From CAZQQU01 sp964595625 (GTDB taxonomy: Bacteria > Bacteroidota > Bacteroidia > Flavobacteriales > Flavobacteriaceae), in contig CAZQQU010000022.1 in assembly GCA_964595625.1 (NCBI GenBank), positions 1 to 14,243 of the forward strand: a stretch of DNA of 14,243 bases, in the 5' to 3' direction. Both the position numbers and the translations under genes were made by a program. Below the pieces are notes generated by a model. That model ran no database searches. It had not been told where the DNA came from and was given only the letters and a program-made list of their open reading frames with translations. Positions 1-6,676 of the stretch are shown one piece after another. Every line of letters begins with the position of its first letter. The stretch's first letter is position 1.

Positions 1-2126
1 TAATGGGCAGAATTTATATTTCCGGATTCGATCCAATCGCTGTCATAATTTTCGAGTATATATCGGTATTGATTTCTTTCGGGTAATGAATAATGAAGGC
101 TTGAAAAGGTGAAAGTAACCGTGTTTTCATTGGAATTGAATTTTTGAAAATCATGAAGTGAAACCGGTTGGCTGTGTATTTTAAATTGGGAAATAATGGT
201 TTTAGGCTTGATTGGACTAAAAGACAAATCATTGGGATGAAACCAGTTTAAGCCTTCCAACCCACCAAAATAAAGCGTTCCGTTTGTGTCTTTGTAATAA
301 GCTCCAGTGTTGAACTCATTGGTTTGCAAACCATCATAACTGGTGAAATTTTCTATACTGACGATAGAATCTCCAATCATAGTTGCCATCGTCAGTCCTT
401 TGTTAGAACTCAGCCATAAATTGCTTTTTTCGTCTGGGAGTATGCCGTAAATGACGTTATTTGCCAGCCCTTGCTCCGTGGTAAAATGCTTTATTTTTTT
501 TGTTTCTGAATTGTAAGCTTTCAATCCATTTCCGTTGGTGCCAATCCACAAAATTCCGTTGTGATAAAACAGTGATTTTATTCGGTCAGGGATTTGCTTT
601 ATTTTGGTAATTTGATCGGATTCAGTATCTAATAAATACAAACCTTCGGCTTCGGTTCCAATCCATAATTCATTTTCTTTACCGGATTCAACCGTACGTA
701 TTCCGCTGGAAAACAGATTTCTATTTTGTTCATTATACCTTTTTATTATTCCTTCCTTTTCGTTGAATAAAACCAAACCACTCAGGTACGTACACAACCA
801 CAAATTCCCATCTTTTGCCTCATAAATTTTCCACACAGACATTTCTTGGGTGGCTTCGAACGTTATAAAATGGTTATTCCCGGTCATTTTCTGCAAACCG
901 TGATTTTGATGACCAATCCACAACCCCGAACTATTGCTGTGCAAACTCATAATTCTATTGCTGGAAAGTTTAGAATTGGAAGTCGTCAGTGTCTGGTATT
1001 CTTTTGTTTTAAAATCTACAGAGGTAAGTCCAAGGTTAGAAGTTCCCAGCCATATTTTTCCGTCTTTTTTAGAAATAGCTCTCACAAAATCGATGTTGAA
1101 ATCATTGGGAATTTGTTTATTGGTCAGCACGTTAAATTTCACCAAATACTCATCGTAATAGCTCAAACCTGAACCGTCAGTTCCCAACCAAACCGTTCCG
1201 GTAAAGTCTTCGTAAAGACTGAGAACATCGTTGTAATGCAGGGCATACGGGTTGGTTTTATTGGCAACAAAATTCTGAATGGTTTCTTTTTCAAAATCTA
1301 TTAGATAAGCGCCCTTTCCATAGGTGGCAACCCAAAGTTTATCACTGCTGTCAATCAGTATATCCTGTATAATCAAATTGGTGGGTAACGGGTTATTTTC
1401 AAAACCTGTAAACGGTTGAAAACGCATCGATTCATCAGCCACGAACAACCCATTCCCATAACTTCCCAAGAAAAGTTTATTTTGAGCGGTCGATTTAGCA
1501 AAGGAACTGAAATTGGTTTCGGGTGCCACTTCGATAAATTCATAAGCGTTATTGTCAAATATTTTGATAATTCCTCCGGAAGTTGCTGCTAAGACAAAGT
1601 TTTTATATGGAAATAAATCATAAGTAGTTAAATGTATATCCGAAGGTTTTAAGATTTGCAGGGTATCTTTGGTTGTGGAAGAAATTTTATAAATTCCTGA
1701 ACCATAAGTTCCTAAATAGTAATTTTTGGAAGAGTCCTGAATTAATAGACTTACATTTTCTATATTTTTGACCTGTTCAAATTTTTCTGATGCTTTATTT
1801 TGTTTGTGAAGAATTCCTGAATTCGTGATAATCCACACAACATCCTCATTATCAACAAAAACTTTCCCTAATTTGCTATAAGTATTTCGGGTGACATCTT
1901 CAAACTGGTAAGGATAATATTGAAAATGTCTGCCGTCGTATTTGTTCAAGCCATCCTGAGTTGCAAACCACATAAAGCCGGTTTGGTCCTGGGTCATACT
2001 TACAATACTATTTTGCGACAAACCGTTGTCAACAGTCAGGTTACGGAAAGAAATTTGCTTTTCATTTTGTGAAAACCCAACAAAATTGGATAGAAAAAAC
2101 AGTAGTAAAGGTAGTACAGGTTTCAA
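1..2126 (-). CDS. Secreted two-component-type double beta-propeller sensor with Y_Y_Y domain (3' end outside window)
   Basis: This is the first 708 residues of a large sensor, open to the left window edge with no stop. Residues 1-20 form a signal peptide (Lys2, then a run of Leu/Phe, ending near Ser-Gln). The frame then carries about 14 propeller blades of the W-[IL]-G-T-x(3)-G-L type, for example FMWFATQDGLNKYDG at 51-65, TVWLGTDGSGL, KIWLGTSNLGL, ELWIGTEAEGL and ILWIGTNGNGL. This fits two seven-bladed propellers. From about residue 637 a Y_Y_Y domain begins (LHYSLPERNQYRYILENYDS) and is cut by the window. In the family this periplasmic sensor is followed by a membrane helix and either a histidine kinase or an HTH output; that part is not visible. 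No ATG lies between the upstream in-frame stop and residue 44, so TTG at 2126 is the start, and it gives a clean signal peptide. The ligand cannot be inferred: no polysaccharide-utilisation genes are next to it. Confidence 0.9.
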   Translation of the reverse strand, partial: MKPVLPLLLFFLSNFVGFSQNEKQISFRNLTVDNGLSQNSIVSMTQDQTGFMWFATQDGLNKYDGRHFQYYPYQFEDVTRNTYSKLGKVFVDNEDVVWIITNSGILHKQNKASEKFEQVKNIENVSLLIQDSSKNYYLGTYGSGIYKISSTTKDTLQILKPSDIHLTTYDLFPYKNFVLAATSGGIIKIFDNNAYEFIEVAPETNFSSFAKSTAQNKLFLGSYGNGLFVADESMRFQPFTGFENNPLPTNLIIQDILIDSSDKLWVATYGKGAYLIDFEKETIQNFVANKTNPYALHYNDVLSLYEDFTGTVWLGTDGSGLSYYDEYLVKFNVLTNKQIPNDFNIDFVRAISKKDGKIWLGTSNLGLTSVDFKTKEYQTLTTSNSKLSSNRIMSLHSNSSGLWIGHQNHGLQKMTGNNHFITFEATQEMSVWKIYEAKDGNLWLCTYLSGLVLFNEKEGIIKRYNEQNRNLFSSGIRTVESGKENELWIGTEAEGLYLLDTESDQITKIKQIPDRIKSLFYHNGILWIGTNGNGLKAYNSETKKIKHFTTEQGLANNVIYGILPDEKSNLWLSSNKGLTMATMIGDSIVSIENFTSYDGLQTNEFNTGAYYKDTNGTLYFGGLEGLNWFHPNDLSFSPIKPKTIISQFKIHSQPVSLHDFQKFNSNENTVTFTFSSLHYSLPERNQYRYILENYDSDWIESGNINSAH

Positions 2127-2137
2127 GTCGTTTTTTT

Positions 2138-2145
2138 CAAATTTA
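2138..2145 (-). promoter_or_regulatory. Candidate -7 element (TAAATTTG) of the propeller sensor gene
   Basis: An exact match to the Bacteroidota TAnnTTTG element lies 11 bases before the TTG start. It would give a leader of only a few bases. I see no convincing -33 TTG upstream, and the region is very AT-rich, so chance is possible. Confidence 0.35.
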
Positions 2146-2256
2146 AGAAATTACTAAAAAAAGAAATAAAAAATAGCTATAATTATAGATATAATAACCA
2201 AAATGAAAGATTTCATCTGTAAAAATGAGGGGTTCTATTTATTATTCCATATTTCA

Positions 2257-2442
2257 CAGCGTTAGGGATTGAAGTGAAAATCCTTTTTGTGAGGAACAAA
2301 CAAAAAGATTGTAACGGAAAGCCCGACCCCGGAAGCTCAAGCGTAGGCGGGAACGCCCAAAACACCAAAAACCGTATTGGCAAACGCCTAACCGGAAATC
2401 AGTACCATACGGGGCAAAGTGATTGTAAAAAATCACTCGCTG
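2257..2442. repeat. Structured intergenic element, probably a dispersed flavobacterial repeat
   Basis: This GC-richer block sits in an otherwise AT-rich spacer. It holds successive hairpins: GGATT/AATCC (2266-2282) competing with AATC-CTTTTTGT/ACAAAAAG-ATT (2279-2310); GGCG-GGAA-CGCC with a GNRA-type loop (2346-2357); CCGTAT/ATACGG (2372-2377 with 2407-2412) enclosing GGC-aaac-GCC; and GTGATT/AATCAC (2419-2436). CAGCG (2257-2261) and CGCTG (2438-2442) form short inverted ends. The layout GGATTGAAGTGAAAATCC, CTTTTTGT, ACAAAAAGATTGTAACGGAAAGCCCGA resembles intergenic repeats I recall from many Flavobacteriia. That is recollection, not a search result. No protein-coding signal is seen in it. Confidence 0.55.
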
Positions 2443-2457
2443 ATATTGGTAAATATC
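2419..2457 (-). terminator. Two tandem hairpins after the Fe-S protein gene, weak terminator candidate
   Basis: GATATT-ggta-AATATC (2442-2457) and GTGATT-gtaaaa-AATCAC (2419-2436) follow the stop codon at 2460 in the minus direction. Only a TTTG follows the second stem on the minus strand, so termination would be weak. The second stem may instead belong to the structured element. Confidence 0.3.
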
Positions 2458-2459
2458 TA

Positions 2460-2684
2460 CTATTCTGCTTCTTGTGAAACTTCTTTAATAGCTAAAGCAC
2501 CGGAAGGACACTGGGCGACTTGGTTAATTATTTCTTCGGAAGTAGCATTTTCAGGGTGAATCCATGGGCGGGATTTGGGATGATATACTTGGGGCAAGGT
2601 TCTTACACAAACACCGGCGTGTATGCAGAGTTCCGGTTTCCACAAAATAGTTATTTCCCCATTGGTATATTCGTGTGTTTTCAT
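2460..2684 (-). CDS. YjdI-type divergent 4Fe-4S mono-cluster protein (Fer4_19 family)
   Basis: A 74-residue protein of the Fer4_19 (divergent 4Fe-4S mono-cluster) family, of the same type and length as E. coli YjdI. The motif C20-I-H22-A-G-V-C26-V-R, then PWIHPE (40-45) and C59-P-S-G-A-L, matches the family pattern. Only three cysteines are present, so the cluster ligand set is probably three Cys plus another residue, with His22 the obvious candidate; that is inference. It probably transfers electrons or senses redox state in the cytoplasm; its partner is unknown. It lies 114 bases after the carboxylesterase on the same strand. I see neither a TAnnTTTG promoter nor a terminator in that gap, so read-through from the upstream pair is plausible, which would tie it to the same stress response. 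Confidence 0.85.
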   Translation of the reverse strand: MKTHEYTNGEITILWKPELCIHAGVCVRTLPQVYHPKSRPWIHPENATSEEIINQVAQCPSGALAIKEVSQEAE

Positions 2685-2798
2685 GATGTGGTTCTTAGAT
2701 GGTTAAATTTAAATAAAAAGACCTGAATAGAAACCATTCTACTAATTATTCTTCTGTAAAAAAATTAGAGAAAACCCAAGTTCCTCCTCGAAGATATC

Positions 2799-3416
2799 TT
2801 ATCCAAAAATGAGTTGGTTGGCCGCATCCACCTCTTCTTGCAATAAGGTATGACCGGCGTTTTTATAGACTTTTAAAGTTACATCAGCCTGGAGTTGGCT
2901 CAGTAGCGTGGCTGTATCTTCTACCCGCTGAAGCGGAACATGTACATCGGGATCGCTGGTAGCTAAAAAAATAGGGGTTTGCTGAAAATCTCCTCGATAC
3001 TTTTCCGCATTCAGACTCTCTCCTATAAGACCTCCAATAACAGCCACTACCCCACCGTATTTCTGAGCATTTCGAGCTACAAATTCCAAAGACAAACAAG
3101 CGCCTTGTGAAAAACCAAAGAAATAAATTTGTTCCGAGCTAATACCTTGTTCAACAAGCTGTTGAACAGAATCTCGTAGCAAGTGTAAAGCCTGGTCTAA
3201 ATCGGGTTGATTTTGGTGTTCTGGTGCCATAAACGAATACGGATACCAAGTATGTAGAGGCGCCTGCGGAGCTACCCAAGCATAATCGTCTACAGCTAAA
3301 AAAGGAGCAACAGATAAAATACTCTCCGCCGTAGCACCGCGTCCGTGCACCAATATCAAGGCTTTTTGAGCTTGATGAACCGGAGTACCGGCATAATATA
3401 GTTTTGGAGTAGCCAT
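2799..3416 (-). CDS. Phospholipase/carboxylesterase-type alpha/beta hydrolase (MhqD-like)
   Basis: A 205-residue serine hydrolase of the phospholipase/carboxylesterase family, the usual size for MhqD-type enzymes. Visible features are LVHGRGA (22-28) forming the oxyanion loop, the nucleophile elbow GFSQGA with Ser103, the acid in SDPDVHVP (best fit Asp157), and His189 in NAGHTLL. There is no signal peptide, so it is cytoplasmic. It starts 31 bases after the ring-cleaving dioxygenase gene and is very likely in the same transcript. In Bacillus subtilis, related MhqD and MhqO proteins belong to the MhqR regulon induced by quinones and diamide; by analogy this enzyme may hydrolyse ring-cleavage or thioester-type products, but the substrate is unknown. 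Its stop codon abuts a 10-base palindrome, AAGATATCTT (2791-2800), of no clear meaning. Confidence 0.88.
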   Translation of the reverse strand: MATPKLYYAGTPVHQAQKALILVHGRGATAESILSVAPFLAVDDYAWVAPQAPLHTWYPYSFMAPEHQNQPDLDQALHLLRDSVQQLVEQGISSEQIYFFGFSQGACLSLEFVARNAQKYGGVVAVIGGLIGESLNAEKYRGDFQQTPIFLATSDPDVHVPLQRVEDTATLLSQLQADVTLKVYKNAGHTLLQEEVDAANQLIFG

Positions 3417-3447
3417 CCTAGTAGCGTTTTTAAATTAATTGAAAAAG

Positions 3448-4380
3448 TTATTTAAGTTTGGGTAAAGCAGCCTCAATTTGTGAACGTAGGGGTTGGTATC
3501 GTTGGGGTAATTGTAGCCCACTACCTAAATCGTCCCTGTTTTCATCTATCAAAAAACCGGGATTGTCAGTGGCAATTTCAAACAATACTCCACCCGGTTC
3601 TCTAAAGTAGAGCGAGTAAAAGTAATCTCGATCAATTTTGGGTGTGATTTGCAAACCGGCAGCTAATACCTTTTCCCGAAATTCCATAAGCACCTTTTCA
3701 TCTTTTACCCGAAAGGCAATGTGGTGGTTGGTACCGGCTAAATTTTGTCCACGAGCTAAGGTCGGTTCTTCTATTATATCTATCAAATGAGCGGATTGAA
3801 CCGTGTCAATTGCAAAACGATAACGATTGCCATTGTGATGCTGCAGTTGATACCCCAACACCTGAGTCAGAACTTGAGCCGTGGGTGCTACTTCTCGTAA
3901 AGTCAAAGTCACCTGATGAAATCCTTTTAAAGCCACCTCAAGGCTAATTTCCTCAGTGGTCCATCCACTTCGTATATCGTTATTAAGAGGTTCGATGAGT
4001 TGTAATTGCAATCCATCGGGATCCTGAAAAGAGAGCATGTTCTCTCCAAAAATACTACCTTCTTCATACGGAATTTCAAAATTCTGAAGACGGTTTTTCC
4101 AAAATTCCAAAGCCCCTTTTTCTACAGCATATCCTATATGAGTAGCCATACCAGTACCTTGTTTTCCCGGACCAATTCCCTCCCAGGGAAAAAATGTTAA
4201 AATAGTTCCGGGAGTACCAATAGCATCCCCAAAATAAAAATGGTAGGTACTAGGGTCATCAAAATTAACGGTTTTTTTAACCAGCCGAAGACCTAATACT
4301 TGTGTATAAAAATCTAAATTTCGCTGTGCCTGATTGGCAATAGCAGTAATATGGTGCAATCCTAACAATTTATTTTCCAT
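3448..4380 (-). CDS. Ring-cleaving dioxygenase of the VOC (glyoxalase/bleomycin-resistance) superfamily, MhqO-like
   Basis: A 310-residue two-module VOC protein. Module one begins LLGLHHITAIA (residues 5-15) and module two around residue 153 (GFHQVTLTL). Likely metal ligands are His10 in LHHIT, His220 in GTNHHIAFRV and Glu268 in GVLFEIATDNPGF, as in extradiol-type dioxygenases. Family members such as MhqO/MhqA of Bacillus are induced by hydroquinones and quinones; the reaction is usually inferred rather than shown. The open frame extends 16 codons further upstream to 4428, but that extension contains the TACCTTTG promoter (4398-4405), so the ATG at 4380 is preferred. It also gives the usual N-terminus (MENKLLGLHH). 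It heads a cluster with the carboxylesterase and the Fe-S protein. No MarR-type regulator is in the window. Confidence 0.88.
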   Translation of the reverse strand: MENKLLGLHHITAIANQAQRNLDFYTQVLGLRLVKKTVNFDDPSTYHFYFGDAIGTPGTILTFFPWEGIGPGKQGTGMATHIGYAVEKGALEFWKNRLQNFEIPYEEGSIFGENMLSFQDPDGLQLQLIEPLNNDIRSGWTTEEISLEVALKGFHQVTLTLREVAPTAQVLTQVLGYQLQHHNGNRYRFAIDTVQSAHLIDIIEEPTLARGQNLAGTNHHIAFRVKDEKVLMEFREKVLAAGLQITPKIDRDYFYSLYFREPGGVLFEIATDNPGFLIDENRDDLGSGLQLPQRYQPLRSQIEAALPKLK

Positions 4381-4397
4381 AGCTTTTTTATTGGGTA

Positions 4398-4405
4398 CAA
4401 AGGTA
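4398..4405 (-). promoter_or_regulatory. -7 promoter element (TACCTTTG) of the ring-cleaving dioxygenase operon
   Basis: Exact TAnnTTTG match. A transcript starting a few bases downstream would have a leader of roughly a dozen bases before the ATG at 4380. The element lies inside the longer open frame, which argues against the upstream ATG at 4428. Confidence 0.65.
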
Positions 4406-4473
4406 AACCACCCTGCTAGAAAAAACATTGATATAAGGTAAGTAATGCAGTCTGTAGGTTTGAGGTGATTGAA

Positions 4474-4510
4474 TAAAAAAAGCCTCTAAAAAAAATTTTT
4501 AGAGACTTTT
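4474..4510 (-). terminator. Rho-independent terminator of the protease/secreted-protein operon
   Basis: On the minus strand a stem of about 11 pairs (AGTCTCTAAAA with TTTTAGAGGCT, one T-G pair) is followed by seven T. It starts 17 bases after the stop at 4527 and separates this operon from the dioxygenase promoter. Confidence 0.85.
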
Positions 4511-4526
4511 ATAACTCCAAAAAAAA

Positions 4527-5177
4527 CTAATCAAGTAATTTTCTTTCCTTGAGTAAACTACCGTATTGCTCTTGAATCCGTTTAGCATCAACAACTAGAG
4601 ATTGAAGAAACATTGTCGGATCTTGCGGTTGGCGTAAACTTCTTCCGTTGTAGGAGGTGTACATGTTTCCATCAACGTAATAAATAGTAGCTCGAAGATT
4701 GGGAACAGTGATAAGGCTCAGCCCTGCAAATCCCTTTTGTTTAATCTCGGCGGGTAGTGCATTTAACTCAGCTACATACTGCTGATTTAAAAGTTCACCG
4801 GCTGTTATTTCTCCTTTTTCATTAGCCACCAACATAATGGTAGCTACGACTTTATTTTGGTTGACAAAAGGAACCAGCATCCGTTCTGATTTGGATAAAA
4901 TAGGATTGATAGAATTGTTTAAACTATCAACCACCATTGTAACTAGCTTATCAAAATCGGCATTTTGACAAACGATAGTAGATTGGGCTTGAGAACTACG
5001 CAATTGCTCCGCCGAAATTCCAAAATCAAAATCTTTTCCAGAAACTTCTATTATTTCTAACAAGTCTGATTTTGCCTTCTCGATGGCTTTTTTCATCGAA
5101 TCGTTATTGCTTTGTGCGCTTGCCATCCATGACAAAACTAAAGCAATTACTGTACTATAGAGTTTTATATTTTTCAT
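4527..5177 (-). CDS. Secreted protein of unknown function paired with the cysteine protease
   Basis: A 216-residue protein I do not recognise. Residues 1-22 are a type I signal peptide (MKNIKLYST, hydrophobic core, ASAQS), so it is periplasmic or secreted. The mature part starts with a charged helix (about 27-48) and is a mixed alpha/beta sequence with one cysteine (Cys70) and no transmembrane segment. Upstream in-frame ATG 5237 would add 20 residues that overlap the protease gene and hide the signal peptide, so ATG 5177 is preferred. It begins 16 bases after the protease stop, with no promoter between, and shares its terminator. By context it could be an inhibitor, chaperone or substrate partner of the protease, as staphostatin or Spi are for other secreted papain-like enzymes. 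This is inference from position only; no sequence similarity to those inhibitors was seen. Confidence 0.75.
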   Translation of the reverse strand: MKNIKLYSTVIALVLSWMASAQSNNDSMKKAIEKAKSDLLEIIEVSGKDFDFGISAEQLRSSQAQSTIVCQNADFDKLVTMVVDSLNNSINPILSKSERMLVPFVNQNKVVATIMLVANEKGEITAGELLNQQYVAELNALPAEIKQKGFAGLSLITVPNLRATIYYVDGNMYTSYNGRSLRQPQDPTMFLQSLVVDAKRIQEQYGSLLKERKLLD

Positions 5178-5193
5178 TGTTACTTTTTTTGTG

Positions 5194-5784
5194 TTATTTT
5201 TTACTAATACTATGCCAGGTTGCCCAGTGGGTAACATCTCCCGCCGGATCTACATACTGTTCGTAGGTAATTAAACGCTCTTGGCCGTTGCAAGGACTCC
5301 AAGGATCATTCAGAACTAACCAATCAGTTTCTCCGACCCGTACATACCCTTTGATGATTACCACGTGGCCAATACCAGTGCCCCCATAAGCAAAGCCCAA
5401 TACATTCTTCTTACAGTAAATCTGATTTCTGATTTCTGCCAAAGACAAAGGAGTCTCAGACTCTGTAAATTTTAGCCCGGCGAAATCAAGTTCTAACCAG
5501 CCGGGGTTAGCACAATCTGCCGTTTTGGGACAATCGCTACCCGAGGAATTGGGGTCACAACAATTGGTTTTGTTAAATCGATGATTGGCAAGCTCACACT
5601 GAGAAATACTCACTCCCTCATTTTGAGCAATCATTTGTGTTACTGCAGCCCAGCACCACATGTTGGTCTGTTGTGGTCTAAGTGTATTGTTTACACTGCC
5701 TATGGTTTCACTCGGGTTACAACAACCTATGAATACCCAAGAGGCTACCACGAAAAAAAATAGAAAATTAATTTTCATTTTCAT
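5194..5784 (-). CDS. Papain-like cysteine protease lipoprotein
   Basis: A 196-residue lipoprotein with a C39/C70-like papain fold signature. Residues 1-20 are a lipoprotein signal peptide ending FIG with lipid-anchored Cys21. The catalytic set reads Gln39 and Cys44 in RPQQTNMWCWAA, His140 in GIGHVVIIKGY, and Asn159/Asp160 in LVLNDPW. Eight further cysteines (22, 63, 75, 76, 85, 91, 124, 165) suggest disulfides in an oxidising compartment. There is no recognisable propeptide, ATPase or transport domain, so this is a stand-alone enzyme and not a bacteriocin exporter. It is anchored to a membrane. The residues after Cys21 (CNPSE) are not a clear surface-export signal, so its side of the outer membrane is uncertain. 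It heads a two-gene operon. Either Met1 or Met3 can be the start. The substrate is unknown. Confidence 0.85.
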   Translation of the reverse strand: MKMKINFLFFFVVASWVFIGCCNPSETIGSVNNTLRPQQTNMWCWAAVTQMIAQNEGVSISQCELANHRFNKTNCCDPNSSGSDCPKTADCANPGWLELDFAGLKFTESETPLSLAEIRNQIYCKKNVLGFAYGGTGIGHVVIIKGYVRVGETDWLVLNDPWSPCNGQERLITYEQYVDPAGDVTHWATWHSISKK

Positions 5785-6016
5785 AATACTAGAGTTTTGG
5801 TTAAGTTATTAGTTCAGAGAAATAAAATAACACCAAATCTAAAGAAAATATTTTATTTTAACGATATCACTCTCTATTTATTAATGTTAAAATGTAATAA
5901 TTAATAATATAACTACAAAAAGTAGCTTTTGATAGATATTTTAGATAATCACCCGACGGGTTTAGCTCAGAAAAGTCAATGTATAGAGAATAACATAACC
6001 CTGGGACATAAAAAAA
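5785..6016. other. AT-rich spacer between the protease promoter and the lipoprotein terminator
   Basis: Apart from the protease promoter at 5835-5842, this stretch shows only small hairpins (CTAC-aaaaa-GTAG near 5911, ACCC-gac-GGGT near 5951) and AT-rich runs. I see no gene or RNA. A 65-codon open frame here reads through the terminator stem and is not credible. Confidence 0.5.
5835..5842 (-). promoter_or_regulatory. -7 promoter element (TAGATTTG) of the cysteine protease operon
   Basis: Exact TAnnTTTG match giving a leader of about 45 bases to the ATG at 5784. No clear TTG at the -33 distance. Confidence 0.6.
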
Positions 6017-6057
6017 AACACCCGAAGCTAGTGGGATATTTTCTAACTTCGGGTGTT
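6011..6057 (-). terminator. Rho-independent terminator of the Asp-rich lipoprotein gene
   Basis: A perfect 11-pair stem, AACACCCGAAG (6017-6027) with CTTCGGGTGTT (6047-6057), has an unusually large 19-base loop. On the minus strand it is followed by a run of T. It begins 20 bases after the stop codon at 6077. Confidence 0.88.
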
Positions 6058-6076
6058 CCTTCACAGAATTACAATC

Positions 6077-6544
6077 TCAAATTTTTACAAAAATGAGACG
6101 GTCATCGTCATTATCATCTAGGTCGTCTTTAAGTTCGATTTTAGAAGAACTGATACTGACAATTTCCCAATCGTCTGAAAGCTCTTCAAAATTCGGTGGG
6201 GACGCAAAAAATATATTGAAGTCAATCTCGTCAGAATGGTTGCCGTCGTCATCATCTCCCCAATCGTCATCCTGTGTAATCGACCAGCTTCCGGTGATAG
6301 TTTCATCACCTAAAACAGCTGTTAATACGTTGTTTTCACTAAAAGTAAATACATAGCCTTCGTAATGATGCGTTTCATCATCAATATCATCTTGGTATAA
6401 AGAAATTTTCCAAGTGCCCGTTTGTACGGTTTCTTTCCACTCCGGAATGTGCTGACCGGGATTATTTCCCGCATCATCGTCGCTTGAACAAGCTACTATA
6501 AATCCGAAGAGGAGTGTTAATAAAAAAAATGATTTCTTTTTCAT
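6077..6544 (-). CDS. Asp-rich lipocalin-like lipoprotein
   Basis: A 155-residue lipoprotein. The signal peptide (MKKKSFFLLTLLFGFIVA) ends at a lipobox with Cys19, followed by SSDDD. An acidic run just after the lipid cysteine resembles the lipoprotein export signal that sends Bacteroidota lipoproteins to the cell surface. After a linker, the body has the small beta-barrel pattern of lipocalin-like flavobacterial proteins: GTWKISLYQDD, YVFTFSENNVLTAV, GSWSI, DWEIVSISSSKIELKD and the closing LIFVKI. It is exceptionally rich in Asp, with runs such as DDDWGDDDD and DDLDDNDDD, which might bind divalent cations; that is inference. It is monocistronic, with its own terminator. I found no exact TAnnTTTG upstream. 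Its specific role is unknown. Confidence 0.82.
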   Translation of the reverse strand: MKKKSFFLLTLLFGFIVACSSDDDAGNNPGQHIPEWKETVQTGTWKISLYQDDIDDETHHYEGYVFTFSENNVLTAVLGDETITGSWSITQDDDWGDDDDGNHSDEIDFNIFFASPPNFEELSDDWEIVSISSSKIELKDDLDDNDDDRLIFVKI

Positions 6545-6629
6545 AGCAATTTAGGGTTTTATATGTATAACGCCGGGGATTTTTTTAAATTATAATTTTA
6601 GGAAACAATTAATAGTTCTTATTCGCTTC

Positions 6630-6657
6630 TTGGAATATTTCCAAATTTGTATCTTTG
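6630..6657 (+). promoter_or_regulatory. umuDC promoter with overlapping palindromic operator candidate
   Basis: TTG (6630-6632) and TATCTTTG (6650-6657) form a Bacteroidota -33/-7 pair with a 17-base spacer. A perfect palindrome, TTGGAA-TAT-TTCCAA (6630-6644), covers the -33 and most of the spacer, a position from which a bound protein would block RNA polymerase. The -7 lies upstream of the ATG at 6677 and inside the longer open frame from 6647, fixing the umuD start. Confidence 0.7.
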
Positions 6658-6676
6658 TAGCCAAAAAAGAAAGACC

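Noticed and set aside
846..1172. A 108-codon plus-strand open frame opposite the sensor gene
   Set aside because: The minus-strand frame here encodes clear propeller blades; the plus frame has no recognisable features.
2254..2477. Two overlapping open frames of 60-67 codons on opposite strands in the spacer
   Set aside because: Both read through the hairpins of the structured element. The protein sequences are low in plausible structure and there is no promoter or recognisable family.
2791..2800. Palindrome AAGATATCTT at the carboxylesterase stop codon as a regulatory site
   Set aside because: It is short, AT-rich, at a gene end and not repeated near a promoter, so chance is the simpler explanation.
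4381..4428. N-terminal extension of the ring-cleaving dioxygenase to ATG 4428
   Set aside because: The extension contains the TACCTTTG promoter and is absent from the family N-terminus; ATG 4380 is better.
5178..5237. N-terminal extension of the secreted partner protein to ATG 5237
   Set aside because: It would overlap the protease gene and bury an otherwise clear signal peptide.
5960..5970. tRNA-like D-arm sequence gtttagctcag
   Set aside because: No acceptor stem, anticodon arm or T-arm can be drawn around it, so it is a chance match.
5867..6064. A 65-codon open frame on the minus strand, ATG at 6064
   Set aside because: It runs through both arms of the lipoprotein terminator, shows no domain or signal peptide, and lies in AT-rich spacer.
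6093..6356. A Ser-rich 87-codon open frame on the plus strand
   Set aside because: It is the antisense shadow of the Asp-rich lipoprotein; the serine runs come from complementing Asp codons.
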